A stretch of DNA of 64,000 nt from Hydra vulgaris (lineage: Eukaryota; Cnidaria; Hydrozoa; Anthoathecata; Hydridae): contig NC_088926.1 in NCBI RefSeq assembly GCF_038396675.1, positions 11,096,501 through 11,160,500 of the forward strand. Reading direction: 5' to 3'. This document shows, piece by piece, positions 8,850-18,206 of the stretch. Numbering within the stretch: position 1 is the first letter of the stretch; each line of letters starts with the position of its first letter. Both the position numbers and the translations under genes were made by a program. Below the pieces are notes generated by a model. That model saw only the letters and a list, made by a program, of their open reading frames with translations, was not told the DNA's origin and did not search any database.

Positions 8850-9650
8850 ATTAATTTTTTGTCTTTTTTTATATTTTCTTTGTTTTTTTGTTTATATGAA
8901 TTTTATATATCTTTTTTTAATATAATAGAAAAAAATGATCAAGCAAATTATAAACAATATTTCAAAACAATTGAATCACCATTGAAAACAATTTTTATTT
9001 TTTTTATTTTTTTTTATTTTTTATTATTATTTATTTATTTCGCCGTTGATAAATATTACAAAAAAGAAATTACAATAAAAGAAAAGTCCTGGCCGGAGCA
9101 AGAAGAAGACAGGTTGTCTTATCACCGAGCCCCGTCACACAAAAATTTACATGCACAATAATTGATAAAAGACAAAAAGACAGTATAAATACAAAAACAA
9201 AAACAAATCAAATACTTCAGCATTTTCAGCAAAAATTACTTCAGCAATAAAATAATTTGTTGCTAACAATCTTCCAGCAGAATAATTTTAAGAATAAAAA
9301 AGTAAAAACGACAGAAAATCATGAAAGTTATAAAAACATAAAAAAAAATGCCTTGTTTAATTAAAAAAAAAGCAATATATGTAAACATAAGTACTTGGGC
9401 TGATTATTTAATATCATCAAAAATATGAATGAAAAAGACAATTTTATTTTTGTTATCTTTTATACTAATGGTTAGAAACCATTTTAATAAAAGCTAAAGA
9501 AAGTAATAAAGATTTAATTTAATTTATTTTCAAGCGATTCAGTCCAAACCTTTAAATTGTTTTCAAAAATGGTATTTGAAATCTAATATATCGAATTCCA
9601 TGTTCAGTAAATACCGTTTTGAATCATCCTTAAAACTTTGCAAAGTGCAG
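8850..9650. other. Low-complexity stretch, no supported gene
   Basis: An open frame at 8859-9161 lacks an ATG and encodes mainly Phe/Ile/Leu from T-runs, so I do not call it. Positions about 9085-9130 contain a GC-richer block (AGAAGAAGACA ... CTTATCACC) also found at 58,889. The remainder is AT-rich without a convincing frame. Confidence 0.4.
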
Positions 9651-9651
9651 T

Positions 9652-9900
9652 TTAAAAAAATTAGCGATTGATCTCCGCTTTAAAAGAAACGCTATTAAAA
9701 AAATCGATGACGATTATATAAATAACTTTGACAAAATCACAAAAATTTTAATTCTTTATGTAACTCAATTCGAAGACAAAAAAAGAGCTATAAAACATTT
9801 ATATGCGATTATAGCTAACTGGGAAAACAATATCGTCGATAAAGAACTTTTATATAAATTATCGCAATGTAATTTAATTATATTAAAATATTTATATTAA
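9652..9900 (+). pseudogene. Death-domain-like fragment
   Basis: A readable frame ending in TAA at 9898 contains the segments AIKKIDDDYINNFDKITKIL and KKRAIKHLYAII. The helix order and spacing resemble the next gene (9934-10200): I..I..DY, then a hydrophobic helix, then AI..LY. The N-terminal half is in a different frame, so the copy is broken. Death domains are six-helix adaptor modules of apoptosis and NF-kB signalling. The assignment rests on pattern resemblance and on paralogy to the neighbour. Confidence 0.35.
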
Positions 9901-9933
9901 TTATTTTTTGTAATTTTTTAGCAAAAATAAAAA

Positions 9934-10200
9934 ATGAGTATTACACGAATGAAACTCAACATTACAAAAGATTTCAAAAGTCGATGGAAAACAATTGCTG
10001 AATATCTAGAGTATAAAAAACAAGGTATCGAAGTGATTCTTCATGATTATCAATCCGCAGAAGACAGAATGTATCGTGTATTAACTTTATTATTTCAAAA
10101 ACATTTTTCAGAAATGGACGCAATAAAAGCTTTATATGATGTGTTTGGTATTGGTCATTGGACCTATCAACTGGAAATGAAACAAATCAAGAACTTTTAA
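9934..10200 (+). CDS. Death-domain-like protein, 88 aa
   Basis: An intact frame. The product is essentially one domain: RWKTIAEYLEY, then an Ile-rich helix and DYQSAEDRMYRVLTLLF, then DAIKALYDVFGIGHW. This follows the death-domain pattern of W..(L/I)A..L, I..I, a long helix, A...L...L and a terminal small helix. Death-domain proteins act as adaptors in the cytoplasm, and a single-domain version could act as a competitor. The start lies 12 bases after a TTTTTTAG tract typical of this array. Fold-level search is needed because sequence conservation in the family is low. Confidence 0.45.
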   Translation: MSITRMKLNITKDFKSRWKTIAEYLEYKKQGIEVILHDYQSAEDRMYRVLTLLFQKHFSEMDAIKALYDVFGIGHWTYQLEMKQIKNF

Positions 10201-10281
10201 TTAACATAAAAGAGAGCATGGAAATGTTACAAAACTTTATATTACAATAATCTTTTTTTGTAAATCTTTTTTTTATTTTAG

Positions 10282-10673
10282 CTAACTAATATATTTAAAA
10301 AAAAGAAAGAATATATCAAAGCTTGCGTATTTTATGAAGAATTTATAAACGAATTTTCAATTTGCTTTCATGATATGTATTTATCTGAAAAAGAAGAGAA
10401 CTTTATCAAAGAAATAATGGATAATGAAGAAATGACAGAAGAAGATTACGAAAAATATGTAGAAGATTTGCTTGAAATAATGAAACAGATGAAAATGATT
10501 ATATTGAAGAATTAAAAAATCAAATGTTAGAAGAAGAAATGGAAAAAGAATTAGAACAAGTACAAAAAGACATTCACGAGATTACTAACGAAATGAACAT
10601 CGAACAATATATAATTGAATTTATTAATAAAATGGACGACTTACCTGAACTTTATTTACAATTTTTTTATTAA
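10282..10673 (+). pseudogene. Acidic coiled-coil-like protein, frameshifted
   Basis: Coding-like sequence starts right after the acceptor-like AG at 10281, but the expected ATG position reads ATA. The first frame is Glu/Lys-rich and helical; near 10480-10500 the frame changes and continues in an even more acidic helix-forming stretch (EEEMEKELEQVQKDIHEI) to a TAA at 10671. Function unknown. Lack of an ATG and the frameshift mark it as broken. Confidence 0.4.
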
Positions 10674-10706
10674 ATAAATACAAATTTTTTTTTAGCAACC
10701 ATAATA

Positions 10707-10919
10707 ATGACAACTAATAATAATGAAAATTACGAAGACCTGTTTCCTGATTGTGGGGACGTATTGGAAGAAGTAGAAAATATAACATTTCATGATTTAT
10801 TCAGTGATAGTATAAACGAACACGTATTACTAGACATTGAAATTCACGATTTTTTTGTCATACTTAATCTCCTTGTTATGATTATGAATTTTTTATATTT
10901 GCTAAACCTTTTTTGTTAA
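10707..10919 (+). CDS. Small acidic protein, 70 aa
   Basis: The ATG at 10707 lies 11 bases after a TTTTTTTAG tract. Residues 1-45 are strongly acidic (EDLFPDCGDVLEEVENITFHD) and the last 25 are hydrophobic, possibly a membrane segment or translated intron. No family recognised. Confidence 0.4.
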   Translation: MTTNNNENYEDLFPDCGDVLEEVENITFHDLFSDSINEHVLLDIEIHDFFVILNLLVMIMNFLYLLNLFC

Positions 10920-10999
10920 AGTGTTAAAGTTTTTGTTGAGTGCATTTTTTTTATTATTATGACTTTATATTTAAATAAATGTTTTTTTATTTTTTTTAG

Positions 11000-12103
11000 C
11001 AACTAATAAAAAAATATCAGCCAACATATTTCCATGCTGTTTTTGTGATGTAGATTTTACTAAAGAACAACTCATGACACACCAAATAGAATGCTCTACA
11101 AACCATTTATCTGACGAATGTTTTATATGTAAGAAAAAAGTTCCAGATTTATTAAATCATGAATGTAATTACGATTTTCTAGATTTTCAAAAAATATGCT
11201 TTTTTTGCAATACTGCTGTAATAATAAAGATTATGATGAACACTCTGTAATATGTTTCAATGTTATAAAGAACAACAAAATAAATATTTTGAACAAATTA
11301 TACAAGATGAAAAGAAAAATTTAAATTATTTAAATCTTTCTGTTAACCATATCTTGGTTGGAACAAAAATTCAACACGAAATTTTAGCAAAACAAATCGC
11401 TGAAAGTAAAAAAATGTTGAACAAGCAAAGAGAAGACGAGCAAGAAATTAAAAAACTAAAAGAAGAGAATACCAAATTACTTCAAACCCTTGAAGAAATG
11501 AACAAAGAAATGCTAGAATTAAAAAATCTTGTATATGACAACATGACAGCTTTAACAAATTAAGAAGAAATATAAAATCTCAATAAAGAAGTGATAAAAC
11601 TAAATCAAATTGTTGAAGAAAACAGTACAGAGTTCTTAACATTAAAAAAAACAACCCAACAACCACAAGTAATTCAACAACTCTTTAAAGACAAACACAT
11701 CATCAAACTTGATCAAATGAATCTAAGACTACTATCTGACGAAGCTTATAATTCAGAAGCTGTTTACTCACCTAAAGGTTATTATTATCGTATAAAAATT
11801 TATACTCGAAGCACAAATGTAAACAATGTGGCCATTATCTTCCAACTCATTCGAGGAGATCTAGATGATGCTTTGAAATGGCCCTTTGCCAAAAAAAAAA
11901 TTTTTACTCTTAGAAATAATGATAAATTTTTTGCTCATACTATCTCCCCTGAAAATTATATTCAAAGTTTAAACGCGAGTTCTTTCGATAAACCTACCGA
12001 AGAATATAATGTGGCAGTCGGTTTTCCTAATTTCATTTCTTACGAAGAACTAAAACAATTTATTATTAACGACAAATTATTTATTACGATTACAATTCAA
12101 TAA
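11000..12103 (+). pseudogene. TRAF-like protein (zinc fingers, coiled coil, MATH), broken
   Basis: TRAF proteins are trimeric adaptors that link TNF-receptor-type receptors to NF-kB and JNK signalling. Visible in order: Cys/His pairs (PCCFCDVDF...H...C, CFICKKKV...H..C, CFFC) at 11,020-11,250, resembling TRAF-type zinc fingers; a heptad-rich coiled coil at 11,252-11,620; and a MATH/TRAF-C domain at 11,740-12,100 with typical strands (SPKGYYYRIKIY, IIFQLIRGDLDDALKWPF, then a VAVGFPNFISYEEL segment before the last strand). It is broken by a frame change near 11,215 and by TAA codons at 11561 and 11573 inside the coiled coil. The position of the start codon reads ATA. The MATH call is strong; the finger call is moderate. 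Confidence 0.72.
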
Positions 12104-12219
12104 TATATTTTTTTTGTAAAAAATTGTCATTTTTTTAAATTCTATGTTTTATGTAATGATTTTTTATGTAATGATTTTTTTATACATTAAAATATTTTTT
12201 TAGATTAACTAATAAAAAA

Positions 12220-12708
12220 ATGAATTCAGTAGAGATATTTAGACAAATCACCCTCGAACTTACTTCTGATAAAGCGAGAAGTATTAGACTCATGTTAAAA
12301 ATACCAAAAGGAATCAGAGAAAATTTAAAAAATACAATCGATATCATGGAATATATTAAAAACAACGTTATAGAAGACAAGCAAGGACATATTTATGAAA
12401 CTATGGAAAGCAAATAGGAACATTTACTTAAAATGTGTAAACTCATTCACCGAATAGACATTGTGAATAAATATAAAAATCAAATACCACGATTGCCAAC
12501 GTACGAAGAAAGCTTAGTTAAACATTTACCACCTGTTTATTCTGCACCAAATGAAGTATTTCCAAGCGCAGTCATTGAAGTCAAACAGGAAGAACTTTTG
12601 AATTTTTATAACCTTTTACCAGAACCACATGAAGAACCTGAATGTGCTCAAGAACCTGATTTTAATCAGGTTCTTGAGCACATTAAGGTTAAGTATTTTT
12701 ATCACTAG
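12220..12708 (+). pseudogene. Death-effector-domain-like protein, one in-frame TAG
   Basis: The ATG at 12220 is 16 bases after a TTTTTTTAG tract. Residues 1-82 follow the death-effector-domain pattern: a first helix EIFRQITLELTSD, an RLMLKIP helix, an IDIMEYI helix, and the final helices LLKMCKLIHRIDIVNKY, close to the usual LL..I.R.DLL. DEDs mediate caspase-8/FADD/FLIP assembly. A TAG at 12415 breaks the domain just before the last helices; the frame is otherwise intact. The Pro-rich C-terminal part holds PTYEES and a PPVY motif (PPxY type, which can bind WW-domain ubiquitin ligases). The last codons lie in a perfect DNA hairpin. Together with the TRAF-like neighbour this suggests signalling-directed accessory genes. 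Confidence 0.55.
12641..12684. repeat. Perfect 21-bp inverted repeat (hairpin)
   Basis: Arms 12641-12661 and 12664-12684 are perfectly complementary with a 2-base spacer. It covers the last codons of the DED-like gene and ends 24 bases before its stop. Perfect pairing in old, decayed DNA suggests recent origin or a maintained RNA structure. Confidence 0.9.
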
Positions 12709-12779
12709 TATTTTTAGTTTTTTGTATTTTATTATTTTTTATATTTGTATTTTTTAGATTACTAATTAAAAAATTTGTC

Positions 12780-13456
12780 ATGGGAAGCAACTGGGGCAAT
12801 ATTAAAAGATTATTAGATTTAGAATTTTCATCATTGCACCACTATCTACATAAACGTGGCAAAAACCAGAAGCGAGCAAAAACAATCAAAAAGATCAGCA
12901 ACGTAAATAAAAGTCGTTTCAGATATTTGGAAAACATTTATTCTCACATACAAAACTTTGAACGCGAAACACTAATTTGGTTTTGTCCACATAAACGACA
13001 TTTTTCTTATTATCTATTTCATTATGACAATTATGAATTAGATAACATGAACAAATTTACCAAGGAAAATCAATCTAAATTAACCTTAAAAGATTTTTAT
13101 AAAAGAACCTTGGCTCATCAAAGAATCATTTATGAATTTGAGCAATTACAAAATAAAATCATCTCTATATTTGATAGAACCAAAATGCAAAACACAAAAT
13201 GGACTAATGGAGTTTTTATTAGATTATTATTTCATACTTATCGAAAAAACTTTTTTTATGGAGGCATTTTAGAAAATAAAAAACATTTATTATTTTTCAT
13301 CTTCAAAGACGTTATCTACACAGACTTTTTCATTTACTTTTTACAGAAATTTCGTATTTAGCAGATCCGAAAAAACAATTCGAAACACGTTTAATGAAAG
13401 AGTTATATCATTTAATATTAGAATATATAAATTGGGCAAAGAAACAATACTTTTAA
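12780..13456 (+). pseudogene. Paralogue 1 of a three-gene tandem family
   Basis: The ATG at 12780 (22 bases after TTTTTTAG) opens a 193-codon frame; the coding trace continues after a frame change near 13,345 to the TAA at 13454. Diagnostic segments shared with the next two genes are LKDFYKRTLAHQRI followed by a helix ending LQNKI, and the C-terminal EYINWAKKQYF. The N-terminus is Lys/Arg-rich. The family is not recognised; the proteins are helical, aromatic-rich and about 160-220 residues. Tandem triplication implies selection for dosage or diversification at some stage. Confidence 0.5.
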
Positions 13457-13535
13457 ATTACAGAGCACTGTTTTATTCATGTTAATATTGTAAAAGAATT
13501 TTTTTAATATTTTTTTTTAGATAACTAATAAAAAA

Positions 13536-14014
13536 ATGCAAAACTGCAACATCAAAAGAAACAAAGACTTTCATGCATACGACATCATCCACATTGTCAG
13601 TTGGTTTGTGGAGGAAACAAAAAATAACATTGGACGTAGTATTAAATCATTAAAAGAATTAACTAAAAGAAAATTAGCCATCAGAAAAATATCAATTAAA
13701 CTAGAATTATTAAAAAATGAACTTGGAATTTTATTTCATCATTATTCAGAAAATAGTTCTAATGATTTTTTTATACTAATGACGAATTTAATTTTTTATC
13801 TGATCACACTCTATTTTTTTGCATACAAAGAAAAATTATATTCTATTTATACCAAATGTTTAGATTGCACTATTATAATCCTTGTATTAAAGATAACGAA
13901 CTTGATTTTTTTTATAATTGTATAATAAAATATGCACAATGGGCACAAGATCAATATTATTTTATTATTAAAAATAATTTTATACATGTAAATGATGTTC
14001 TTTTATATTTATAG
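13536..14014 (+). pseudogene. Paralogue 2 of tandem family
   Basis: The ATG at 13536 is 15 bases after TTTTTTTTAG. The segment LKELTKRKLAIRKISIKLEL matches the paralogue 1 block, and the C-terminus KYAQWAQDQYY...HVNDVLLYL matches paralogues 1 and 3. A frame change near 13,870 separates the two. The TAG stop codon (14012-14014) is also the AG of the acceptor-like tract that precedes paralogue 3. Confidence 0.5.
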
Positions 14015-14028
14015 CTAAACTAATAAAA

Positions 14029-14537
14029 ATGGAAGCAAAAAAGAAAGATCAAAGAAAAAGTTTCAAAGAATACAATTTTCAATATGAAAAAATGGTATGG
14101 TTTTGCTCAGAAACAAAATTAGCATTTAAACTCGACAAAATCCCTACCTTGAAAGATTTATGTAAAAGACAATTGGGATTTCACAGAATAAAAAAATAAA
14201 TTATATTATTTAAAGAAAAACTTGAAAATGCGATACCTATGTGTTATTATCATGAAGCATTTATTATGTATAACAATCTGACTTATTTTCCAAAATATAA
14301 TGATTGGTTTTTATGTCATTATTCATCTAAATTAGATTTTTTTACACACAACATACTTTTTTATTTCTTAAAGTTGAATTATTTAAATCACATTATAGTT
14401 ACAATTTTTTAACCAATATTCAATATGATCAATTTTTCATTTTAATAAAAAAATATATAGATTGGGCTATAAATCAATATCATTTTATTATGAATGAAAC
14501 ATTTATACATGTAAACGATATTATTTTATATTTATAG
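14029..14537 (+). pseudogene. Paralogue 3 of tandem family
   Basis: The ATG at 14029 lies 14 bases after the AG at 14014. LKDLCKRQLGFHRI matches the family block and is followed two codons later by TAA (14197). The coding trace continues after frame changes to the C-terminus IKKYIDWAINQYHFIMNE, then HVNDIILYL and TAG. This TAG (14535-14537) again coincides with the acceptor-like AG for the next gene. It is the most damaged copy. Confidence 0.45.
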
Positions 14538-14553
14538 CTAGAAAATAATAAAA

Positions 14554-14914
14554 ATGAATAAAAAAAGTGGTTAAGCTAAAAATAAAAAAATAAATAAAAA
14601 ACTTCAAAACAGAATAAAAGGTATATTACTTTTAAATATAAATTTTTTTCTTTTTTAATATAAATTTTTTTGTTAATTATTTTTTCTTTTTTATAGCAAT
14701 GTATCCCAATTTTTTCAAAATCAAAAAAGAAGCTTTGAAACATTCACGCTTAATAAACGAGCGGTATTTCTGTGTTAAAAAATGTGGCAATTGTCAAGCT
14801 TGTCACCTCCAGAAAAAATATTTTTTTTTTATTCAGAATATATATTTTTATTACATTTTTTGTCTTTTTTATTCCTTATTTTTATTGCTTCATTTTTATT
14901 CATATTTTATATAA
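14554..14914 (+). pseudogene. Spliced small gene with CxxCxxCH cluster
   Basis: The ATG at 14554 lies 16 bases after an AG. Exon 1 (Lys/Asn-rich, TAA at 14572) runs to 14620, where GTATAT begins a 76-base intron ending TTTTATAG at 14696. Exon 2 continues in frame from 14697 and has a Cys-rich segment CVKKCGNCQACHLQKK, a likely metal-binding site. The last 30 codons are low-complexity Phe/Tyr and may be untranslated. Alternatively the ATG at 14699, two bases after the AG, is a separate start. Function unknown. Confidence 0.4.
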
Positions 14915-14956
14915 CTTTATACTATCATTTTTTCATCTTTTTTTTAGATAAATAAA

Positions 14957-15163
14957 ATGAATAATATAAATAATAATGATGATTGGGTACTCGACGCTCC
15001 ACCTTTCCATATCAAAATTAAGAGCAGCAGATTAAATAGACCTCTCCGAGGTCTTAATTATGAGAAATGCGTCAAACTGGAAATCAAGAATATAAAAACA
15101 GAACAAGAAGAAGTGTGGATATGTGACGCTCCACATTTTGATTGTAAATTTTTTAATGAATAA
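14957..15163 (+). CDS. Small protein with internal duplication, 68 aa
   Basis: The ATG at 14957 lies nine bases after TTTTTTTAG. The intact product has two similar ends, DDWVLDAPPFHIKIK and EEVWICDAPHFDCKF, so it may be a duplicated short motif. No family recognised. Confidence 0.45.
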   Translation: MNNINNNDDWVLDAPPFHIKIKSSRLNRPLRGLNYEKCVKLEIKNIKTEQEEVWICDAPHFDCKFFNE

Positions 15164-15196
15164 ATTATTTTTTTATTTTTTTAGCTAACTAATACA

Positions 15197-15434
15197 ATGC
15201 ATGAATATTCTAATAAAATGTATGGAAATTCTAATTTTGTAGTGAAAAAAATTGTTTTAACATGAAGAAGCACTATTCGTCTTGGAAATGTCAGATAAAT
15301 TTAACAAAACATTCGTTGAAGAACTCGATATTTATAATCACTACATCACTGTTGGAAAAACTTTAATACCTGGAATGACTTTTGAAAATGTGAAAATAAA
15401 TTATCCCATTTTTAGACAAGACAAAATATTATAA
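15197..15434 (+). pseudogene. Last gene of the array, frameshifted
   Basis: The ATG at 15197 lies after TTTTTTAGCTAACTAATAC. The first frame stops after about 20 codons; a second frame (with an internal ATG at 15288) reads EELDIYNHYITVGKTL to TAA at 15432. A deletion or insertion between them is likely. Function unknown. No further gene of the array follows. Confidence 0.35.
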
Positions 15435-15811
<377 letters not shown>

Positions 15812-16373
15812 TGATTAATTTTTATCATTATGCTTCATTTTGAAATCAATGAAGTATTTATAGTTTTTTATATTTAAATTTTCTTACATATAAGAAGTTT
15901 ATGTAACTCAAAAAATGTTTCTTATGCATTTAGACTTTTCAGAAATCAGTCGAAAACTAGTTAATCTATGGCAAATGACACCTAAAGCAGAAAAAAAAGT
16001 ACTCATCTACTCAAATTAATGTATTTTGATAAGCATGTTAATTGATGAGTTTTTATTTTTTCAATGTTTTTAGGAACATAGAGATAAGTTTGCTGTCATA
16101 CAACATAGCAACGAGATAAACAAAAGAAAAATGAAGCTTGCCAGATTAAATACGCTTTCACCAATACGATGGTCTGACGCTGAGTTTAAATACATAAAAT
16201 AATCTATTCAAAAACATGAATCCACACACATATAATTCTCATACCACTTATATGTAGGACAGAAACAGTTAAATACATGCAATACAAAAATGATACACAC
16301 TATTACTTACCTTTAGGACAACGAAAGAAAATTCACTCCATCAAAAGAGAGAAGAGCAATTGGTCCATTCAGC

Positions 16374-18206
16374 ATGAGAACCCTTTTCCCACCGGGCGAA
16401 AACTTCAGACATGACAGGGACTTTAAACGTTGGGTTGACAACGAAAAGAAAAGAATGCTGACAGCACTGACTGACAAAATGATAACAAACATATCCGACC
16501 ACGTACTGACAAATGAAGAAAAGGAAGCACTTGGAAAAGGATTGAAGTTTATACCCAACTCACAGAAAGTAGGAAGAGAAGTATACGAGGCTAGTGTGGA
16601 GAAATTCAAAAGAAAACTACGACTCAAGATGTTCTTCAAGGAAAGAAAGGAGCAGAAGAGATTGCTATTCTACAAGACATCCAGTTGGACACCACCAGAA
16701 ACAGAGAATAGAAACATACTCGAATATTTTGGTAAGATAGACAGAGATCTAGAGGAGATGTGGAACAGAGAGATACCGAAAAAGAGAAACAATCTAAAAC
16801 CAGAGGTATGACGGGCACTGAAAAACTTACAAAACAACCGAGATATTGTTATCAAAAAAACTGACAAGGGGGGTGGTTTCTGCATCATGAACAAAACAAC
16901 ATACGAAGAGAATGAAGTGTGAATGAAGTGAATGAACTGCTAATGGACAGAACAGTATACAGAGAGCTCCAGACTGACCAAACGAATAAGATTGTGAGAG
17001 GAATTACTGACATGTCAAAATACATGCTTAAACTTCACAAAATTAACGAATAGACTGCAGATTTCAAAATTTCATAAACCTAACATTCCGCTACGACCAA
17101 TAGTCAGCGCATGCAGCGGACCAACGGACAATCTTTCAGAATACCTGACAAAATTCATACAACCACTAGTCGAATCACTACCAGCCTATATTAAAGAAAG
17201 TATACACTTTCTCAACATGTTACAAAATATACGACTTCAATCTTCGGAATTCATCTTTATGACGGCTGATGTGACATCACTCTACACCAACATCCCACAT
17301 AGAGATGGCATAGACGCAGCATTACACTACTTGAGGCTCATACCAATACAAGATAGACCAACTGACTGCCCATCCCCGGGTATCATAGGTAACCTAATAG
17401 AAGAAATTCTATCAAACAGCACTTTTTCCTTTGGTGACAAACACTACCATTAACTGACAGGCACATAAATGGGCACACGAGTTGCGCCATGCTATGCGAA
17501 TTTATTCATGGGGAGGCTTGACAAACGAATCACTAACCAATTTCCGAACCACATTACTTTCTACAGAAGATTCATTGACGACATTTTCTTCATTTCTCAA
17601 GGACCCATAGAGATGTTAGATCAGATCTGTAACTACATGAACACCATTCATCCAACTATCATATTCACTTTTAATCACTCAGCGACATCAATAAACTTTT
17701 TAGACATACTACTGTACAAAAATGAACAAGGGAACATTCACATAACCATCTACCGAAAACCAACTGACACAATAGGACTACTTCATTATGACTCACATCA
17801 TCCTACACACACCATACCGGGCACCATATACAGCCAAACTCCCAGATACTGCACTATCATTACAGAACTTAACAACCTACAAAAAGAACTTAAATACCTA
17901 ACTATGACACTAGTACTTAGGGACTATCCTCTGCACATCATCAACAATAACATTAAATAAGCTCTTTATAAAACGCAACATGAACTCATCAACAACAGGC
18001 GAGCGCAGGAAAATACAGAACGACTAACGATAATTACACCATATACTCCCATTGGACAACAAATCAACAGCATTATTCTTAATAACTGGAACATGATTGA
18101 CCCAGACTTACAACAACAGGACATATTTCCACACAAACCACTATCAGTACATACAAACTTAAAATCTATTAAAGACATACTAATACACACTAAACACCAA
18201 CAATAA
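16374..18206 (+). mobile_element. Penelope-like retroelement coding region
   Basis: Penelope-like elements encode a telomerase-related reverse transcriptase. Segments in order: an N-terminal block with LTNEEKEALGKGLKFIPNS (16,500-16,560), the DIVIKKTDKGGG block (about 16,840), ADVTSLYTNIPH (RT core, about 17,262), GTRVAPCYANLFMG (17,472), the catalytic RFIDDIFF (about 17,572), INFLDILLYKN (17,690) and the SHHPTHTIPG block (17,800). Frames are interrupted by stops at 16809, near 17054, 17451 and 17958, and by one or more frameshifts. The C-terminal thumb-like part runs to 18206. No GIY-YIG endonuclease is visible on either side, unlike the copy at 31-32 kb. Inactive. Confidence 0.85.

Larger units (their letters stand above)
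9905..15199 (+). promoter_or_regulatory. Array of 3'-splice-like sites just before start codons
   Basis: Before almost every plus-strand gene there is a T-rich tract ending in AG, then an A-rich leader close to AACTAATAAAA, then ATG. AG positions: 9921, 10281, 10695, 10999, 12203, 12757, 13520, 14014, 14537, 14696, 14947 and 15184. AG-to-ATG spacing is usually 9-22 bases. In two places (10281, 10999) the start position reads ATA. The pattern fits trans-splicing or alternative cis-splicing acceptors serving a polycistronic transcript; cnidarian Hydra is known to use spliced-leader trans-splicing. A viral initiator-type promoter is the alternative. The repetition is seen directly; the role is inferred. 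Confidence 0.6.

Noticed and set aside
8859..9161. Membrane protein frame
   Set aside because: No ATG and almost entirely Phe/Ile from T-runs.
10707..10919. E1A/E7-type LxCxE oncoprotein-like motif
   Set aside because: The acidic segment has LFPDCGD, which does not fit LxCxE.
160..15434. Reassigned stop codons (ciliate-like code)
   Set aside because: All three stop codons interrupt frames, the same codons also end intact frames, and true frameshifts occur in the same genes; decay explains this better.
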